Program-made: the position numbers and the translations under genes
Notes under the pieces: generated by a model
The model's database searches: none
Told to the model about the DNA's origin: nothing
What the model saw: the letters and a program-made list of their open reading frames with translations, nothing else
Shown: piece by piece, positions 1-8,858 of the stretch
Layout: the number at the start of each line of letters is the position of its first letter
How positions within the stretch are numbered: position 1 is the stretch's first letter
Assembly (NCBI GenBank): GCA_964351025.1
Contig: CAYGLV010000028.1
Location: 1-29,558 of the forward strand
From: CAYGLV01 sp964351025
Lineage (GTDB): Bacteria; Actinomycetota; Thermoleophilia; Gaiellales; Gaiellaceae
Direction of reading: 5' to 3'
DNA length: 29,558 bases

Positions 1-10
1 AGCAGTCTGC

Positions 11-30
11 CTCGCGGCTGGCGCCGCGAG
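11..30. repeat. GC-rich hairpin at window start
   Basis: An 8-bp perfect stem (ctcgcggc at 11-18 against gccgcgag at 23-30) closes a 4-nt loop. No T tract follows on either strand, so it is not a classical intrinsic terminator. It sits just outside the larger inverted repeat at 31-148 and may belong to the same structured end of the integrative element. Confidence 0.5.
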
Positions 31-148
31 CCGCTGCCCCGCCCAGCCGCCTAAACCCTGGGACTTCGTCCCGGATTTGCCCCGCACCCCGCCCGCCCAA
101 CATCAAGGGCGGCCGGGGTGCGGTGCCGGCGGCTGGGCGGGGCAGCGG
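31..148. repeat. 21-bp perfect inverted repeat with nested hairpins
   Basis: Bases 31-51 and 128-148 are perfect reverse complements over 21 bp. Two more hairpins lie inside: gggac-ttc-gtccc at 60-72, and a stem of ccgcaccccg (82-91) with cggggtgcgg (114-123), extended by ccgccc (93-98) with gggcgg (107-112). The whole block could fold into one long cruciform or RNA structure. It lies upstream of a serine recombinase, so a recombination site, an element end or a bidirectional transcription barrier are all possible. I do not recognise it as a known RNA. Confidence 0.6.
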
Positions 149-372
149 ATGAGAGCTCGAGGTTGGTGAGGGGCAAATGTCCCCCAGGAGTCAGTCGGGA
201 TGTTGTCTGTGGAGTTGGTGTGCCTCGTGTTCGGAAGCGCCTGCGATTCGGCTCTTTCTCGGGAGCGATGGCGCAGCGGACATGTCCAGAAAGGACGCCT
301 TGACGCGAGCAGGGCGTGCTGGTCTCATCGAAGAGTCGCCCGGGCATGTCCTCATGGGAGGTTGGGACGCCG

Positions 373-2008
<1,636 letters not shown>

Positions 2009-2039
2009 AGGGCGGGCTCAGTCTAGCGGCCGCCGTCTG

Positions 2040-2045
2040 TACGGT
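2040..2045 (+). promoter_or_regulatory. -10 box for the protease gene, leaderless arrangement
   Basis: TACGGT ends 7 nt before GTG 2053, so transcription should begin at or next to the start codon. There is no usable Shine-Dalgarno at this start: the GGGGG run lies only 2 nt upstream. The pattern recurs at several single genes in the window. Confidence 0.45.
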
Positions 2046-2052
2046 GGGGGCT

Positions 2053-3189
2053 GTGAACACCGCCGACTGGGTCATCGTCGCGATCGTCTCGCTCGCGGCG
2101 CTGAACGGGCTGCGCCGTGGGCTGATCGCGGGCGCGCTCTCGCTCGCCGGGCTCGCGGGTGGGGCCTACGCGGGCTCGAAGCTCGCCCCGCAGCTCTTCT
2201 CGGGCGGGGAGTCCGCGTACACGCCGCTGATCGCGCTCGGTGGGGCGGTCGCGCTCGGCGTGATCGCGCAGTCGGCCGCCGGGTTCACGGGCGGGACGAT
2301 CCGGAAGTCCCTCTTCATCGTGCCTCCGCTGCGCGTGCTCGACACCCTCGGTGGCGGCGTGCTCGGCGCGGCGGCCGGAATCGTGCTCGCGTGGGTGCTC
2401 GGAGCGGCGGCGCTGCACGTTCCCGGCCAGACCGAGCTGCGGCGACTCGCCCAGGAGTCGAAGATCCTGACGCGCCTGAACGAAGAGGTGCCGCCGGCGC
2501 GGCTGCTCGACGCGATCGCGCGCGTGGACCCGTTCGGCGCGATCCGGGGCCCGCTGGCCGATGTGCCGGAGCCGGACGCGAAGCCGCCGCTCGGCGGTGC
2601 CGCCCTCGCCGCGCAGGGGAGCGTCGTGCGCATCGTCGGCACCGCCTGCGGTCTCGGCGTGCAGGGCTCCGGCTGGATCGCGGGCCGCGAGCTCGTCGTC
2701 ACCAACGCCCACGTTGTCGCCGGCGTGCGCGACCTCCGCGTCAACCGTCACGACAGCCGCTCCCGCAAAGCGCGCGCCGTTCTCTTTGACCCGCGCAACG
2801 ACGTCGCCGTGCTCACGGTGCCGGGGCTTGCCGGGCCGCCGCTGCAGCTTGCCCAGCCGCGCCAAGGCGAGGCGGTCGCGATCCTCGGCTACCCAGAGAA
2901 CAAGCCGCTGACAGCGACTCCCGGGCGGATCGGCCAGACGACGAAGCTGCTGACGGAGGACGCGTACGGCCGCGGCCCTGTGCCACGGCTCGTGACGACG
3001 CTGCGCGGCGAGATCCGGAACGGGAACTCCGGGGGCCCCGCTGTGGACGGGAACGGGCGTGTCGAGGGGACGATCTACGCGAAGCGGGCCGGCGGCGAAG
3101 GCGGCTACGCCGTCCCGTCGGAAGTCGTGCGCGAGGCGATCGTCCGCGCAGGGACAAAAACTGTCTCGACCGGGCCCTGCACCGAGTAG
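2053..3189 (+). CDS. marP: Membrane-anchored trypsin-like serine protease with CvpA domain (MarP type)
   Basis: A 378-residue protein in two parts. Residues 1-120 form a CvpA-like region with about four hydrophobic segments (ADWVIVAIVSLAALNG, ALSLAGLAGG, ALGGAVALGVIAQ, VLGAAAGIVLAWVLG). After a linker comes a chymotrypsin-fold protease with triad His220 (VTNAHVV), Asp250 (DPRNDVAVL) and Ser326 (RNGNSGGPA). This is the architecture of mycobacterial MarP, a periplasmic protease needed for acid resistance. Cys199 and Cys376 bracket the protease domain like the MarP disulfide pair. GTG 2053 is preferred over GTG 2044 because 2044 overlaps the -10 box. The gene is divergent from tRNA-Asp and convergent with the methyltransferase, with 15 nt between the two stops. 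The acid-resistance role here is inference. Confidence 0.85.
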   Translation: MNTADWVIVAIVSLAALNGLRRGLIAGALSLAGLAGGAYAGSKLAPQLFSGGESAYTPLIALGGAVALGVIAQSAAGFTGGTIRKSLFIVPPLRVLDTLGGGVLGAAAGIVLAWVLGAAALHVPGQTELRRLAQESKILTRLNEEVPPARLLDAIARVDPFGAIRGPLADVPEPDAKPPLGGAALAAQGSVVRIVGTACGLGVQGSGWIAGRELVVTNAHVVAGVRDLRVNRHDSRSRKARAVLFDPRNDVAVLTVPGLAGPPLQLAQPRQGEAVAILGYPENKPLTATPGRIGQTTKLLTEDAYGRGPVPRLVTTLRGEIRNGNSGGPAVDGNGRVEGTIYAKRAGGEGGYAVPSEVVREAIVRAGTKTVSTGPCTE

Positions 3190-3190
3190 T

Positions 3191-3202
3191 CCTCGCGCGA
3201 GG
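3191..3202. terminator. Short palindrome between convergent stops
   Basis: CCTCGCGCGAGG is a perfect 12-bp palindrome that fills most of the 15-nt gap between the stops of the protease and methyltransferase genes. It has no T tract. It may weakly block read-through in both directions. Confidence 0.3.
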
Positions 3203-3204
3203 CG

Positions 3205-5016
3205 TCAGGATAGAAGGTCGAGTGCAGCTTCGGGTTGCTTGAACGGCGGGATGATGTAGATCCCGGCCGCCTTCTCGCGCGCTTCGGCGACGAGTGCGCG
3301 CGCCAGCTCGAGACCCACTGCGATCGCGTCCGGGCCGGCCCCTCGCAGCCGCTCCTGCACGGCGTCGGGCACGACGATCCCCGGCACCTCGTTGTGCAGC
3401 CGGACCGCGGTCTGGTGGCTGCGCAGGGGCCAGATCCCGACGAGCAGAGGGATCGGCGAGCTGCCGCCGAGCCGGGCGAGGAAGCGGTCGAGGTAGGAGA
3501 GATCGAACAGCGCCTGCGTCATCGCAAACCGCGCGCCCGCGGCGATCTTCTGCTCGAAGCGGCGCAGCTCCTCGTCGAGGTCGTCTGCCGAGGGGTTGAC
3601 CGCGACGCCCGTGAAGAACGACGTCGCCGCCTCGATTGCCTTGCCGGCGTAGTCCTCGCCGCGGTTCATGCGCTCGATCACCCCCACGAGGCCGATCGAA
3701 TCGACCTCGTAGACGCCGCGCGAGCCCGGGTAGTCGCCGATGTGCGGGGGATCGCCCGTGACGGCGAGGATGTTGCGGACGCCCTCGGCGTGCGCGCCGA
3801 GCAGGACGGACTCGAGACCCATCACGGTCGTGTCGCGCGGCGTGAGGTGAGGGATGGTCTCGATTCCGCACTCGCGCTCGATCGAGACCGCCGACATCAG
3901 AGCGCTCATGCGGGCGCGCGCCATGGGATTGTCGTTGATGTCCACGAAGCCGACGCGACCCGAGTCCCTGAGCCTGCGCGCAACGGCGAGCATCGCATCG
4001 TTGGTCCCGCCTTTCGGCGGGTCGAGCTCCACGGAGACGACCCAGTCGCCCGAGCGCAGAGCACGGGCGAGCGCCGTCTCGGGGGCGCGCGCGGCCGCCG
4101 GGGCGGCGAGCTCGCGCACTGCGATCTCGAAGGGGGCGCTCGGGGCGCGCTCGTCCTCCAGCGCGGAGCGGATGGCGGAGATCTGTTGCGGTGTCGTCCC
4201 GCAGCAGCCGCCGATGATCCGGGCGCCGAGCGTACGCGCGTGCGCCGCGAACTCGGCGAAGTACTCGGGGCTCGAGTGCGGGTAGATGACGCGGCCGCCG
4301 GAGATGCTGGCAAGGCCGACGTTCGGCAGCGCCGCCAGCGGCAGCCCTCCCGACCCCATCGCAGCGAGCGCGACGAGAGCAGCGTGCGGGCCGGCGCCGT
4401 GGTTTGTCCCGATCGCAGCCAGGTCGAGCGGCGCCAGCCGGGCGGCCGCTGCGCCGGCCGTGACGCCGCCGGGCGTCTCGGCGTCCTCGTCGAACGTGAG
4501 CAGGGCGACGATCGGAAGCGAAGAGACGCTGCGCACCGCCTCGACCGCGGCGACGAGCTCGTCGAGGTCGAAGAACGTCTCGACGAAGAAGACGTCCACG
4601 CCGCGGCCTTCGAGAATGCGTGCCTGCTCCGCGAAGATCTCGACGTGGTCGACGGCCTCGCCCTCTTCGAGCTCGCCAAGTGGGCCGACCGCCCCCGCGA
4701 TGAAGACCTCCTTGCCGGAGACCTCGCGCGCCTCGCGGGCGAGCTTGACGGCAGCCGAGTTGATCGCCTCCAGCTCGTCGTCGAGGAAGCGGGAGGCGAG
4801 CTTGCGCCGGTTGGCACCGAACGTATTGGTCTCGATCAGGTCAGCGCCGGCCGCGATGAAACTGAGGTGAAGGTCGACGACGGCCTCCGGTGCGCGCAGG
4901 TTCGCCTCCTCGGGGCAGCGCAGACGCGGAACGGCGCCGGTGAGCAGGGCGCCCATGCCGCCGTCGGCGACGATCGCGGGCCCGCGGGTGAGGCGCTCGA
5001 GGAACCGGCTGGACAC
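3205..5016 (-). CDS. Bifunctional homocysteine S-methyltransferase / methylenetetrahydrofolate reductase
   Basis: A 603-residue fusion resembling Bacillus YitJ. Residues ~1-290 are a homocysteine methyltransferase barrel (DGGMGALL, ETNTFGAN, and zinc motif GGCCGTT with Cys271 and Cys272). Residues ~325-600 are a MetF-type flavoprotein that reduces methylene-THF to methyl-THF (SVELDPPKGG with Glu330, PHLTPRD, AVTGDPP, FFTGVAVNP). Together they could make the methyl donor and pass it to homocysteine to give methionine; the family's exact donor is not certain. The segment that normally supplies the first zinc Cys (G-x-N-C-G) reads GTNHGAGP, so His206 replaces Cys. Start GTG 5016 lies 6 nt after TAGAGT on the minus strand, indicating a leaderless mRNA. 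A structured RNA is encoded divergently. Confidence 0.9.
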   Translation of the reverse strand: MSSRFLERLTRGPAIVADGGMGALLTGAVPRLRCPEEANLRAPEAVVDLHLSFIAAGADLIETNTFGANRRKLASRFLDDELEAINSAAVKLAREAREVSGKEVFIAGAVGPLGELEEGEAVDHVEIFAEQARILEGRGVDVFFVETFFDLDELVAAVEAVRSVSSLPIVALLTFDEDAETPGGVTAGAAAARLAPLDLAAIGTNHGAGPHAALVALAAMGSGGLPLAALPNVGLASISGGRVIYPHSSPEYFAEFAAHARTLGARIIGGCCGTTPQQISAIRSALEDERAPSAPFEIAVRELAAPAAARAPETALARALRSGDWVVSVELDPPKGGTNDAMLAVARRLRDSGRVGFVDINDNPMARARMSALMSAVSIERECGIETIPHLTPRDTTVMGLESVLLGAHAEGVRNILAVTGDPPHIGDYPGSRGVYEVDSIGLVGVIERMNRGEDYAGKAIEAATSFFTGVAVNPSADDLDEELRRFEQKIAAGARFAMTQALFDLSYLDRFLARLGGSSPIPLLVGIWPLRSHQTAVRLHNEVPGIVVPDAVQERLRGAGPDAIAVGLELARALVAEAREKAAGIYIIPPFKQPEAALDLLS

Positions 5017-5022
5017 GCCAAG

Positions 5023-5028
5023 ACTCTA
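5023..5028 (-). promoter_or_regulatory. -10 box of the methyltransferase/MTHFR gene
   Basis: TAGAGT on the minus strand is followed by 6 nt and GTG 5016, so the mRNA should start at the codon. It overlaps a plus-strand hexamer TACTCT (5027-5032), so the two divergent transcription units may compete for polymerase. Confidence 0.5.
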
Positions 5029-5038
5029 CTCTCGCCTC

Positions 5039-5259
5039 GTGACCGCCCAGCCGGGCCACCGGGTGAAGCGCTGCGGTGAACCCCAATAGAGGGAGCTGTT
5101 AACCGTAAACGGGTGATACCAGGGCGCCTGGGCGTGTCGCATACTCCGGCCATCAACGGAGCGCCCCGATGCGGCGGGGGCGAACCGGAGACGAAGTCCG
5201 GTTCCCTCAGGGGAATCAACTGGAGCGGGGCCACGGCGGCGGCCCCGCTCTTTGGTTTT
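5039..5259 (+). ncRNA. Candidate structured RNA with leader ORF and terminator; otherwise gene-free region
   Basis: The interval 5017-5459 holds no convincing normal-size gene. A plus-strand transcript is suggested by TACTCT (5027-5032), by several stable hairpins, and by an intrinsic terminator at 5223-5259. Stems seen: ccagg/cctgg at 5119-5131, ctccg/cggag at 5144-5161 nested in cgcat/atgcg (5138-5142 with 5169-5173), aaccgga/tccggtt at 5183-5203, and ttccc/gggaa at 5202-5215. GGGCG (5130-5134) can also pair with CGCCC (5162-5166) as a pseudoknot. A 16-codon ORF (GTG 5039 to TAG 5089, MTAQPGHRVKRCGEPQ) starts exactly 6 nt after TACTCT. No gene follows on this strand, so it looks like a stand-alone RNA. 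I compared it by eye with RNase P RNA, tmRNA, SRP RNA, 5S and common riboswitch cores and saw no match. Confidence 0.4.
5223..5259 (+). terminator. Intrinsic terminator of the candidate RNA
   Basis: A perfect 10-bp stem (gagcggggcc 5223-5232, ggccccgctc 5241-5250) has an 8-nt loop and is followed by TTTGGTTTT. The T-rich tail exists only on the plus strand. No annotated plus-strand gene lies upstream since 3189, which is the main argument for an RNA gene here. Confidence 0.75.
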
Positions 5260-5372
5260 CGGGATCACAGGGGCGGGCGGTGCGCCTCAAGACCCCGTAC
5301 GGCGTTGCCGATAGCCTGTAGTGACTCCGGTCCGGGACTGACGGCAATCTTCCTGCGGCTCGGAAGTCGCGA

Positions 5373-5398
5373 GCGGCGGGGCCGCAAGGCCCCGCCGC
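5373..5398. terminator. Strong GC hairpin with GCAA loop downstream of the SDR gene
   Basis: An 11-bp perfect stem (5373-5383 with 5388-5398) is closed by a GCAA tetraloop. No T tract is present on either strand. It lies about 60 nt beyond the SDR stop on the minus strand and may be its terminator or a processing barrier. Confidence 0.45.
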
Positions 5399-5459
5399 CT
5401 CGCTAGCTCCGGCAGGAGGTGCTCGCGGAGTTCACCGCCGGGGCGAGGATCCCTTGCGC

Positions 5460-6236
5460 CTACGGATGCAGGAGGCGCCCCTCCATGCCTCCCGCAACGG
5501 TGACGACCTGGCCCGTCACGTGACCGGAGAGGACGTCCGATGCGAGCACGACGACCTGTGCTGCCACGTCCTCCGGTGCACCCACCTTGCGCAACGGCAT
5601 CGTGCGCGTGATCCGGGCGACGAGCTCGGGATCCTCGAGCGCGGCGCGGGCCATCGGGGTCTCGGTCCAGCCTGGTGCCACCGCGTTCACCCGGGCCCGT
5701 GGCGCGATCCGCACGACCTCGTTCTTGAGCGAGAGCAGCAGCCCTCCGAGAACGGCGGACTTGGCGGCCGCGTAGTCGGCATGACCGGCCTCGCCGAAGA
5801 GCCCCGCCGTCGAGCCGACGAGGACGAGCGAGCCGTGGCCGTTGCGCTCCACCTCGCGCAGGAAGCCGCGCGCGGTGAGGAACGTGGCGGTGAGGTTCTG
5901 CCGCAGCGTCTGGTCCCAGCGCGCGAGCGGCAGCTCCCAGACAGGCAGGTCCTCCTCCGGCCAGACGCCTGCGACAGCGGCGCAGACGTCCACCTGCCCG
6001 AGTGCGGCGCGAGCCTCGGCGAACAGCCGCTCGACATCGGCCTCGTCCGTCAGGTCGGCCTGAACGAGCGGCGCGCCGCCGAGCTCGGCCGCGACCGCCC
6101 GCGCCCGCGCCTCGCCGTGGTGCCAGTGGACAACGACACGGGCGCCTTCGGCGGCGAAGGCCCGCGCGCACGCCGCGCCGATCCCGCCCGAGGCGCCGGT
6201 GACGAGCACTCCTGTTCCGGCTAGTCCCGTCTCCAC
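5460..6236 (-). CDS. Short-chain dehydrogenase/reductase (SDR)
   Basis: A classical SDR of 258 residues, the usual family length, predicted to be a cytoplasmic NAD(P)(H)-dependent oxidoreductase. The Rossmann motif TGASGGIG is at 13-20. The active-site residues are Asn114, Ser142, Tyr155 and Lys159 (STAGLFGEAGHADYAAAK), followed by the conserved VNAVAPGWTETPM segment. The usual NNAG after strand 4 is AAVAG. GTG 6236 lies 6 nt after TAGCCT, a -10 box that contains the TAG stop of the upstream permease, so the gene may be both read through from the exporter operon and transcribed alone as a leaderless mRNA. The substrate cannot be read from the sequence; resemblance to 3-oxoacyl-ACP reductases is generic. 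Confidence 0.88.
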   Translation of the reverse strand: METGLAGTGVLVTGASGGIGAACARAFAAEGARVVVHWHHGEARARAVAAELGGAPLVQADLTDEADVERLFAEARAALGQVDVCAAVAGVWPEEDLPVWELPLARWDQTLRQNLTATFLTARGFLREVERNGHGSLVLVGSTAGLFGEAGHADYAAAKSAVLGGLLLSLKNEVVRIAPRARVNAVAPGWTETPMARAALEDPELVARITRTMPLRKVGAPEDVAAQVVVLASDVLSGHVTGQVVTVAGGMEGRLLHP

Positions 6237-6242
6237 AGCCGT

Positions 6243-6248
6243 AGGCTA
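6243..6248 (-). promoter_or_regulatory. -10 box overlapping the permease stop codon
   Basis: TAGCCT on the minus strand is followed by 6 nt and GTG 6236. Its first three bases are the TAG stop (6246-6248) of the upstream ABC permease gene. Confidence 0.45.
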
Positions 6249-7034
6249 GAAGGTCTCGAGGGAGGCGCGTCGCCGTCCCTCGGCCTCGAACAGCCGGAAC
6301 AGCGCGTAGGCGACGACTGCGTAGGCGACCCCGACGAGCGCCTCGGTCGCGACGAGCCCGCCGACGTCGCGAAGGGGCGCACCGACCGCCACCTCGCGAG
6401 CAGCCTCGATCCCGTGCGTGAGGGGCAGTGAGCGGCCGACTGACTGCATCCAGCCCGGCAGGTCGTCGATCGCGACGTTGACGCCGCAGAAGAGCAGCAT
6501 CAGGAAGTAGACGAGGTTTGCCGCGAAGAAGACGTCGCGCGCCCGCAGCCCGATCGAGCCGATCAGCATCCCGAGGGCCGTGCAGGACACGGTCGTCACG
6601 AGGACGACCAGCGCGAGCGCCGGCAGGTCGGAACGATCGAGCGAGAAGTCGAGCAGCGCCCACGAGACGGCGAAGCCGAAGGCCGAGACGACGAGCCCGT
6701 TTGCGATGAACGGCAGGGCGCGCCCGAGGAAGAGGGCGAGCCGGTTCGCGGGTGTCGCCAGGAGCGGCGAGAGCGTCCCGAACTGCCGCTCGTTCGCGAT
6801 CCCCATCACCATCCCGTAGATCGAGGACATCGCGGCCACCTGGACGGCGTTGCCGACGATGAAGAACGTGTCGTCCTCGTTGCGCGTGTAGCGGCCGAGG
6901 TAGGTGAAGAAGAGGATCTGGAAGAGCGGGCTGCCGAGCATCGTCGTCACGTACATGCCCGGCCGGATCCAGTTGAAGAGGGCGCGGTACGAGATCATCC
7001 CGCCCACGAAGAAGACGCGCAGGGCGCTCGTCAC
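6246..7034 (-). CDS. ABC-2 type exporter permease, second subunit
   Basis: A 262-residue membrane protein with about six hydrophobic helices. It starts VTSALRVFFVGG and contains the ABC-2 hallmarks ANERQFGTLSPLLATP (coupling region) and PLTHGIEAAREVAVG near the C-terminus. GTG 7034 overlaps the TGA of the upstream permease gene (GTGA), so translation is coupled. Together with the permease and ATPase upstream it should form a DrrABC-like exporter with a heterodimeric membrane domain. Substrate unknown; drugs, lipids or polyketides are typical for the family. A much longer in-frame reading up to 8522 is a shadow of the neighbouring genes. Confidence 0.85.
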   Translation of the reverse strand: MTSALRVFFVGGMISYRALFNWIRPGMYVTTMLGSPLFQILFFTYLGRYTRNEDDTFFIVGNAVQVAAMSSIYGMVMGIANERQFGTLSPLLATPANRLALFLGRALPFIANGLVVSAFGFAVSWALLDFSLDRSDLPALALVVLVTTVSCTALGMLIGSIGLRARDVFFAANLVYFLMLLFCGVNVAIDDLPGWMQSVGRSLPLTHGIEAAREVAVGAPLRDVGGLVATEALVGVAYAVVAYALFRLFEAEGRRRASLETF

Positions 7035-7798
7035 GTCAGGGAGAGGGTCGCTCGCTGGCGTGCCAGCCGCTCGAAGTTCTTCATGAACACCGCGCCGAGG
7101 ATGAGGTAGACGACGCCGAGCAGCAGGCACATGCCGATCGCGCTCCAGGCGTCGCCGCCGCCCAACGCGGCAGCCCGGATCGCCTTGACCCCCCAGGTCG
7201 GGGCGAGCCCCCAGGAGATCCATTCGACCCAGCCGGGCAGCAGCGAGAGGGGCACGAGCAGGCCGGTGGCGAGCCAGACCGGATATTCGAGCAGGTTCGA
7301 GAACGCGCTCGCCTGCCGGTAGAGGACGAACGTGGACGCGAGCAGAAGACCCATCAGCCCGAGGCTGACGACGGTCGCCGGGAGCGCGACGGCGAGTTGG
7401 AGCGGGTGCGCGAAGGCGAGCGGCACGTCGAAGAAGACCCGCCCCCAGAAGAGCGTGGTGACGATCGAGTAGAGGCCGATCGTGGCCGTCGCGAGCGTCA
7501 GCGGCACGAGCACGAGCAGGAACGGCGCCGGCGCCGCGACGACGATCTCCAGCGTCCCCTGCCAGCGCTGCCACTGGATCGCGCCGCCGGAGCCGAACAG
7601 GGTGGAACTCCAGATTCCCATCAGCCCCGCCCCGAGCGCGACGTAGAGCAGGGTTCCGGGCCGTTGCCCGCTCTCGTACATGAAGAACGCGATCGAGGCG
7701 AAGATCACCGGCTGCAGCGCGGAGATGAGCACAAAGAACAACGAGTTGGAGAGGTTCTTCAGGTGGAAGAGCCAGCCGGCGTAGAACAGCCGCATCAC
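7031..7798 (-). CDS. ABC-2 type exporter permease, first subunit
   Basis: A 255-residue membrane protein with about six helices (LFFVLISALQPVIFASIAF, LVLVPLTLATATIGLYSI, VVSLGLMGLLLASTF, WSAIGMCLLLGVVYLILG). The WQGTLEIVVAAP segment matches the cytoplasmic coupling region of ABC-2 permeases. The start is GTG 7798, directly followed by ATG 7795; either may be used. It begins 3 nt after the ATPase stop and overlaps the next permease by 4 nt. It is predicted to pair with that permease as the transmembrane part of an ATP-driven exporter. Substrate not readable from sequence. Confidence 0.85.
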   Translation of the reverse strand: MMRLFYAGWLFHLKNLSNSLFFVLISALQPVIFASIAFFMYESGQRPGTLLYVALGAGLMGIWSSTLFGSGGAIQWQRWQGTLEIVVAAPAPFLLVLVPLTLATATIGLYSIVTTLFWGRVFFDVPLAFAHPLQLAVALPATVVSLGLMGLLLASTFVLYRQASAFSNLLEYPVWLATGLLVPLSLLPGWVEWISWGLAPTWGVKAIRAAALGGGDAWSAIGMCLLLGVVYLILGAVFMKNFERLARQRATLSLT

Positions 7799-7801
7799 CG
7801 T

Positions 7802-8770
7802 CTACGCCTCGGACACGAGCGCGACGTAGGCATCCTCGAGCGTCGGCTCGCGCGACGTGACCCTCCCGACGTCGACGCCGCCGAGGCGGCCGAGGATCGC
7901 GTGCGTCAGCTCCAGCCCCGGCGCGGTCTGGACGACGAGGAGCTGGGCCTGTTCGCGCTCCTCGACCGCTACCGAGGCCACGCCCGGGAGCGTCCGCAGG
8001 CCCTCGACCTGAGCGTCCTCGATCCCATAGACCTCGACCTCGACGACGCTGCCGTCGGCGACACGGTCCTTGAGTTGGCGCGGGGTGCCCTCGGCGACGA
8101 TCCGGCCGTTCGCGATCACGGCGATCCGGTCGCAGAGCTGGTCCGCCTCGAACATGTAGTGCGTCGTCAGGAGGACGGTCTTTCCCGCGTGCGTCAGCGA
8201 AGAGATCGTTCCGCGCAGCTCGCGGGCGCCGACCGGGTCGACGCCGATCGTCGGCTCGTCGAGAAAGAGGACCGGCGGGTCGTGCAGCAGGCCGCGGGCG
8301 ATGTGGAGGCGTTGGCGCATGCCGCGCGAGTAGCCCTCGACGCGCTCCTTCTCGCGCCCCGTTAGGCCGACGAGCTCCAGGAGCTCCGCGATCCGCCCTT
8401 TCTGCTCCCGCGCCGGCACCGCGTACAGCTCCGCGAAGTAGCGCAGGTTGTCGAGCGCCGAGAGCCGCTCGTAGAGCCCACGGTCGCCGCCGAAGACGTA
8501 CCCGATTCGCCGCCGCACCCACTGCGCGTCCTTGACGACGTCGTGGCCGAGCACGCGCGCCGACCCGGAGGTCGGGATCAGCAGCGTGATCAGCATCTTG
8601 ATCGTCGTCGTCTTGCCGGCGCCGTTCGGGCCGAGCAGGCCGAAGAGCTCGCCCTCGCCGATCGCGAAGCTCACGCTCTGGACGGCTTCGACCTCGAGAG
8701 AGCGGCGTCGGATCGTGCCGGTCGTCGTCCGGTAGGTGCGGCGCAGGTTCTCGGCCTCGACGACTGCCAT
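7802..8770 (-). CDS. ABC exporter ATPase (DrrA/CcmA-like)
   Basis: A 322-residue nucleotide-binding subunit. Walker A GPNGAGKT is at 47-54, the signature YSRGMRQRL at ~147-155, Walker B PVLFLDEP at ~166-173, and the switch His in TTHYMFEAD at 204. After the ATPase core a ~80-residue C-terminal domain ends in REPTLEDAYVAL, typical of drug and lipid exporters. The Q-loop reads GYVFGGDRGLY, with Gly where Gln is usual; some exporter ATPases have FGQ here. ATG 8770 is chosen because the region upstream in frame is promoter (TAGAGT at 8782-8787). It is the first gene of an exporter operon with the two permeases and possibly the SDR gene. Confidence 0.9.
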   Translation of the reverse strand: MAVVEAENLRRTYRTTTGTIRRRSLEVEAVQSVSFAIGEGELFGLLGPNGAGKTTTIKMLITLLIPTSGSARVLGHDVVKDAQWVRRRIGYVFGGDRGLYERLSALDNLRYFAELYAVPAREQKGRIAELLELVGLTGREKERVEGYSRGMRQRLHIARGLLHDPPVLFLDEPTIGVDPVGARELRGTISSLTHAGKTVLLTTHYMFEADQLCDRIAVIANGRIVAEGTPRQLKDRVADGSVVEVEVYGIEDAQVEGLRTLPGVASVAVEEREQAQLLVVQTAPGLELTHAILGRLGGVDVGRVTSREPTLEDAYVALVSEA

Positions 8771-8781
8771 CAAGGGCGGGA

Positions 8782-8787
8782 ACTCTA
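8782..8787 (-). promoter_or_regulatory. -10 box of the exporter operon
   Basis: TAGAGT on the minus strand lies 11 nt before ATG 8770, which predicts a 5' leader of only a few bases. No Shine-Dalgarno is visible before this ATG. Confidence 0.45.
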
Positions 8788-8858
8788 GTGGCCTGCCACC
8801 GCTATCCGCTTTGAAGCGGCCAGACTGTTCCGCCCGAGACGTCTCGAGGCGATTGCTG

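Noticed and set aside
3235..5079. Long plus-strand ORF (614 codons) opposite the methyltransferase/MTHFR gene
   Set aside because: It is an antisense shadow; composition is Arg/Asp/Glu/Ala-rich without motifs, while the minus strand has a full, motif-rich enzyme.
5039..5259. Known RNA identities (RNase P, tmRNA, SRP, 5S, cobalamin, SAM, c-di-AMP riboswitches)
   Set aside because: Short resemblances exist (for example gaagtccgg, ggggaatc), but the full conserved cores are missing by eye; only a covariance search could settle it.
7035..8522. In-frame extension of the second permease to a 758-residue protein
   Set aside because: The added part is Arg/Pro/Ala-rich and runs across the real permease and ATPase genes in another frame; the GTGA overlap at 7034 gives the proper start.
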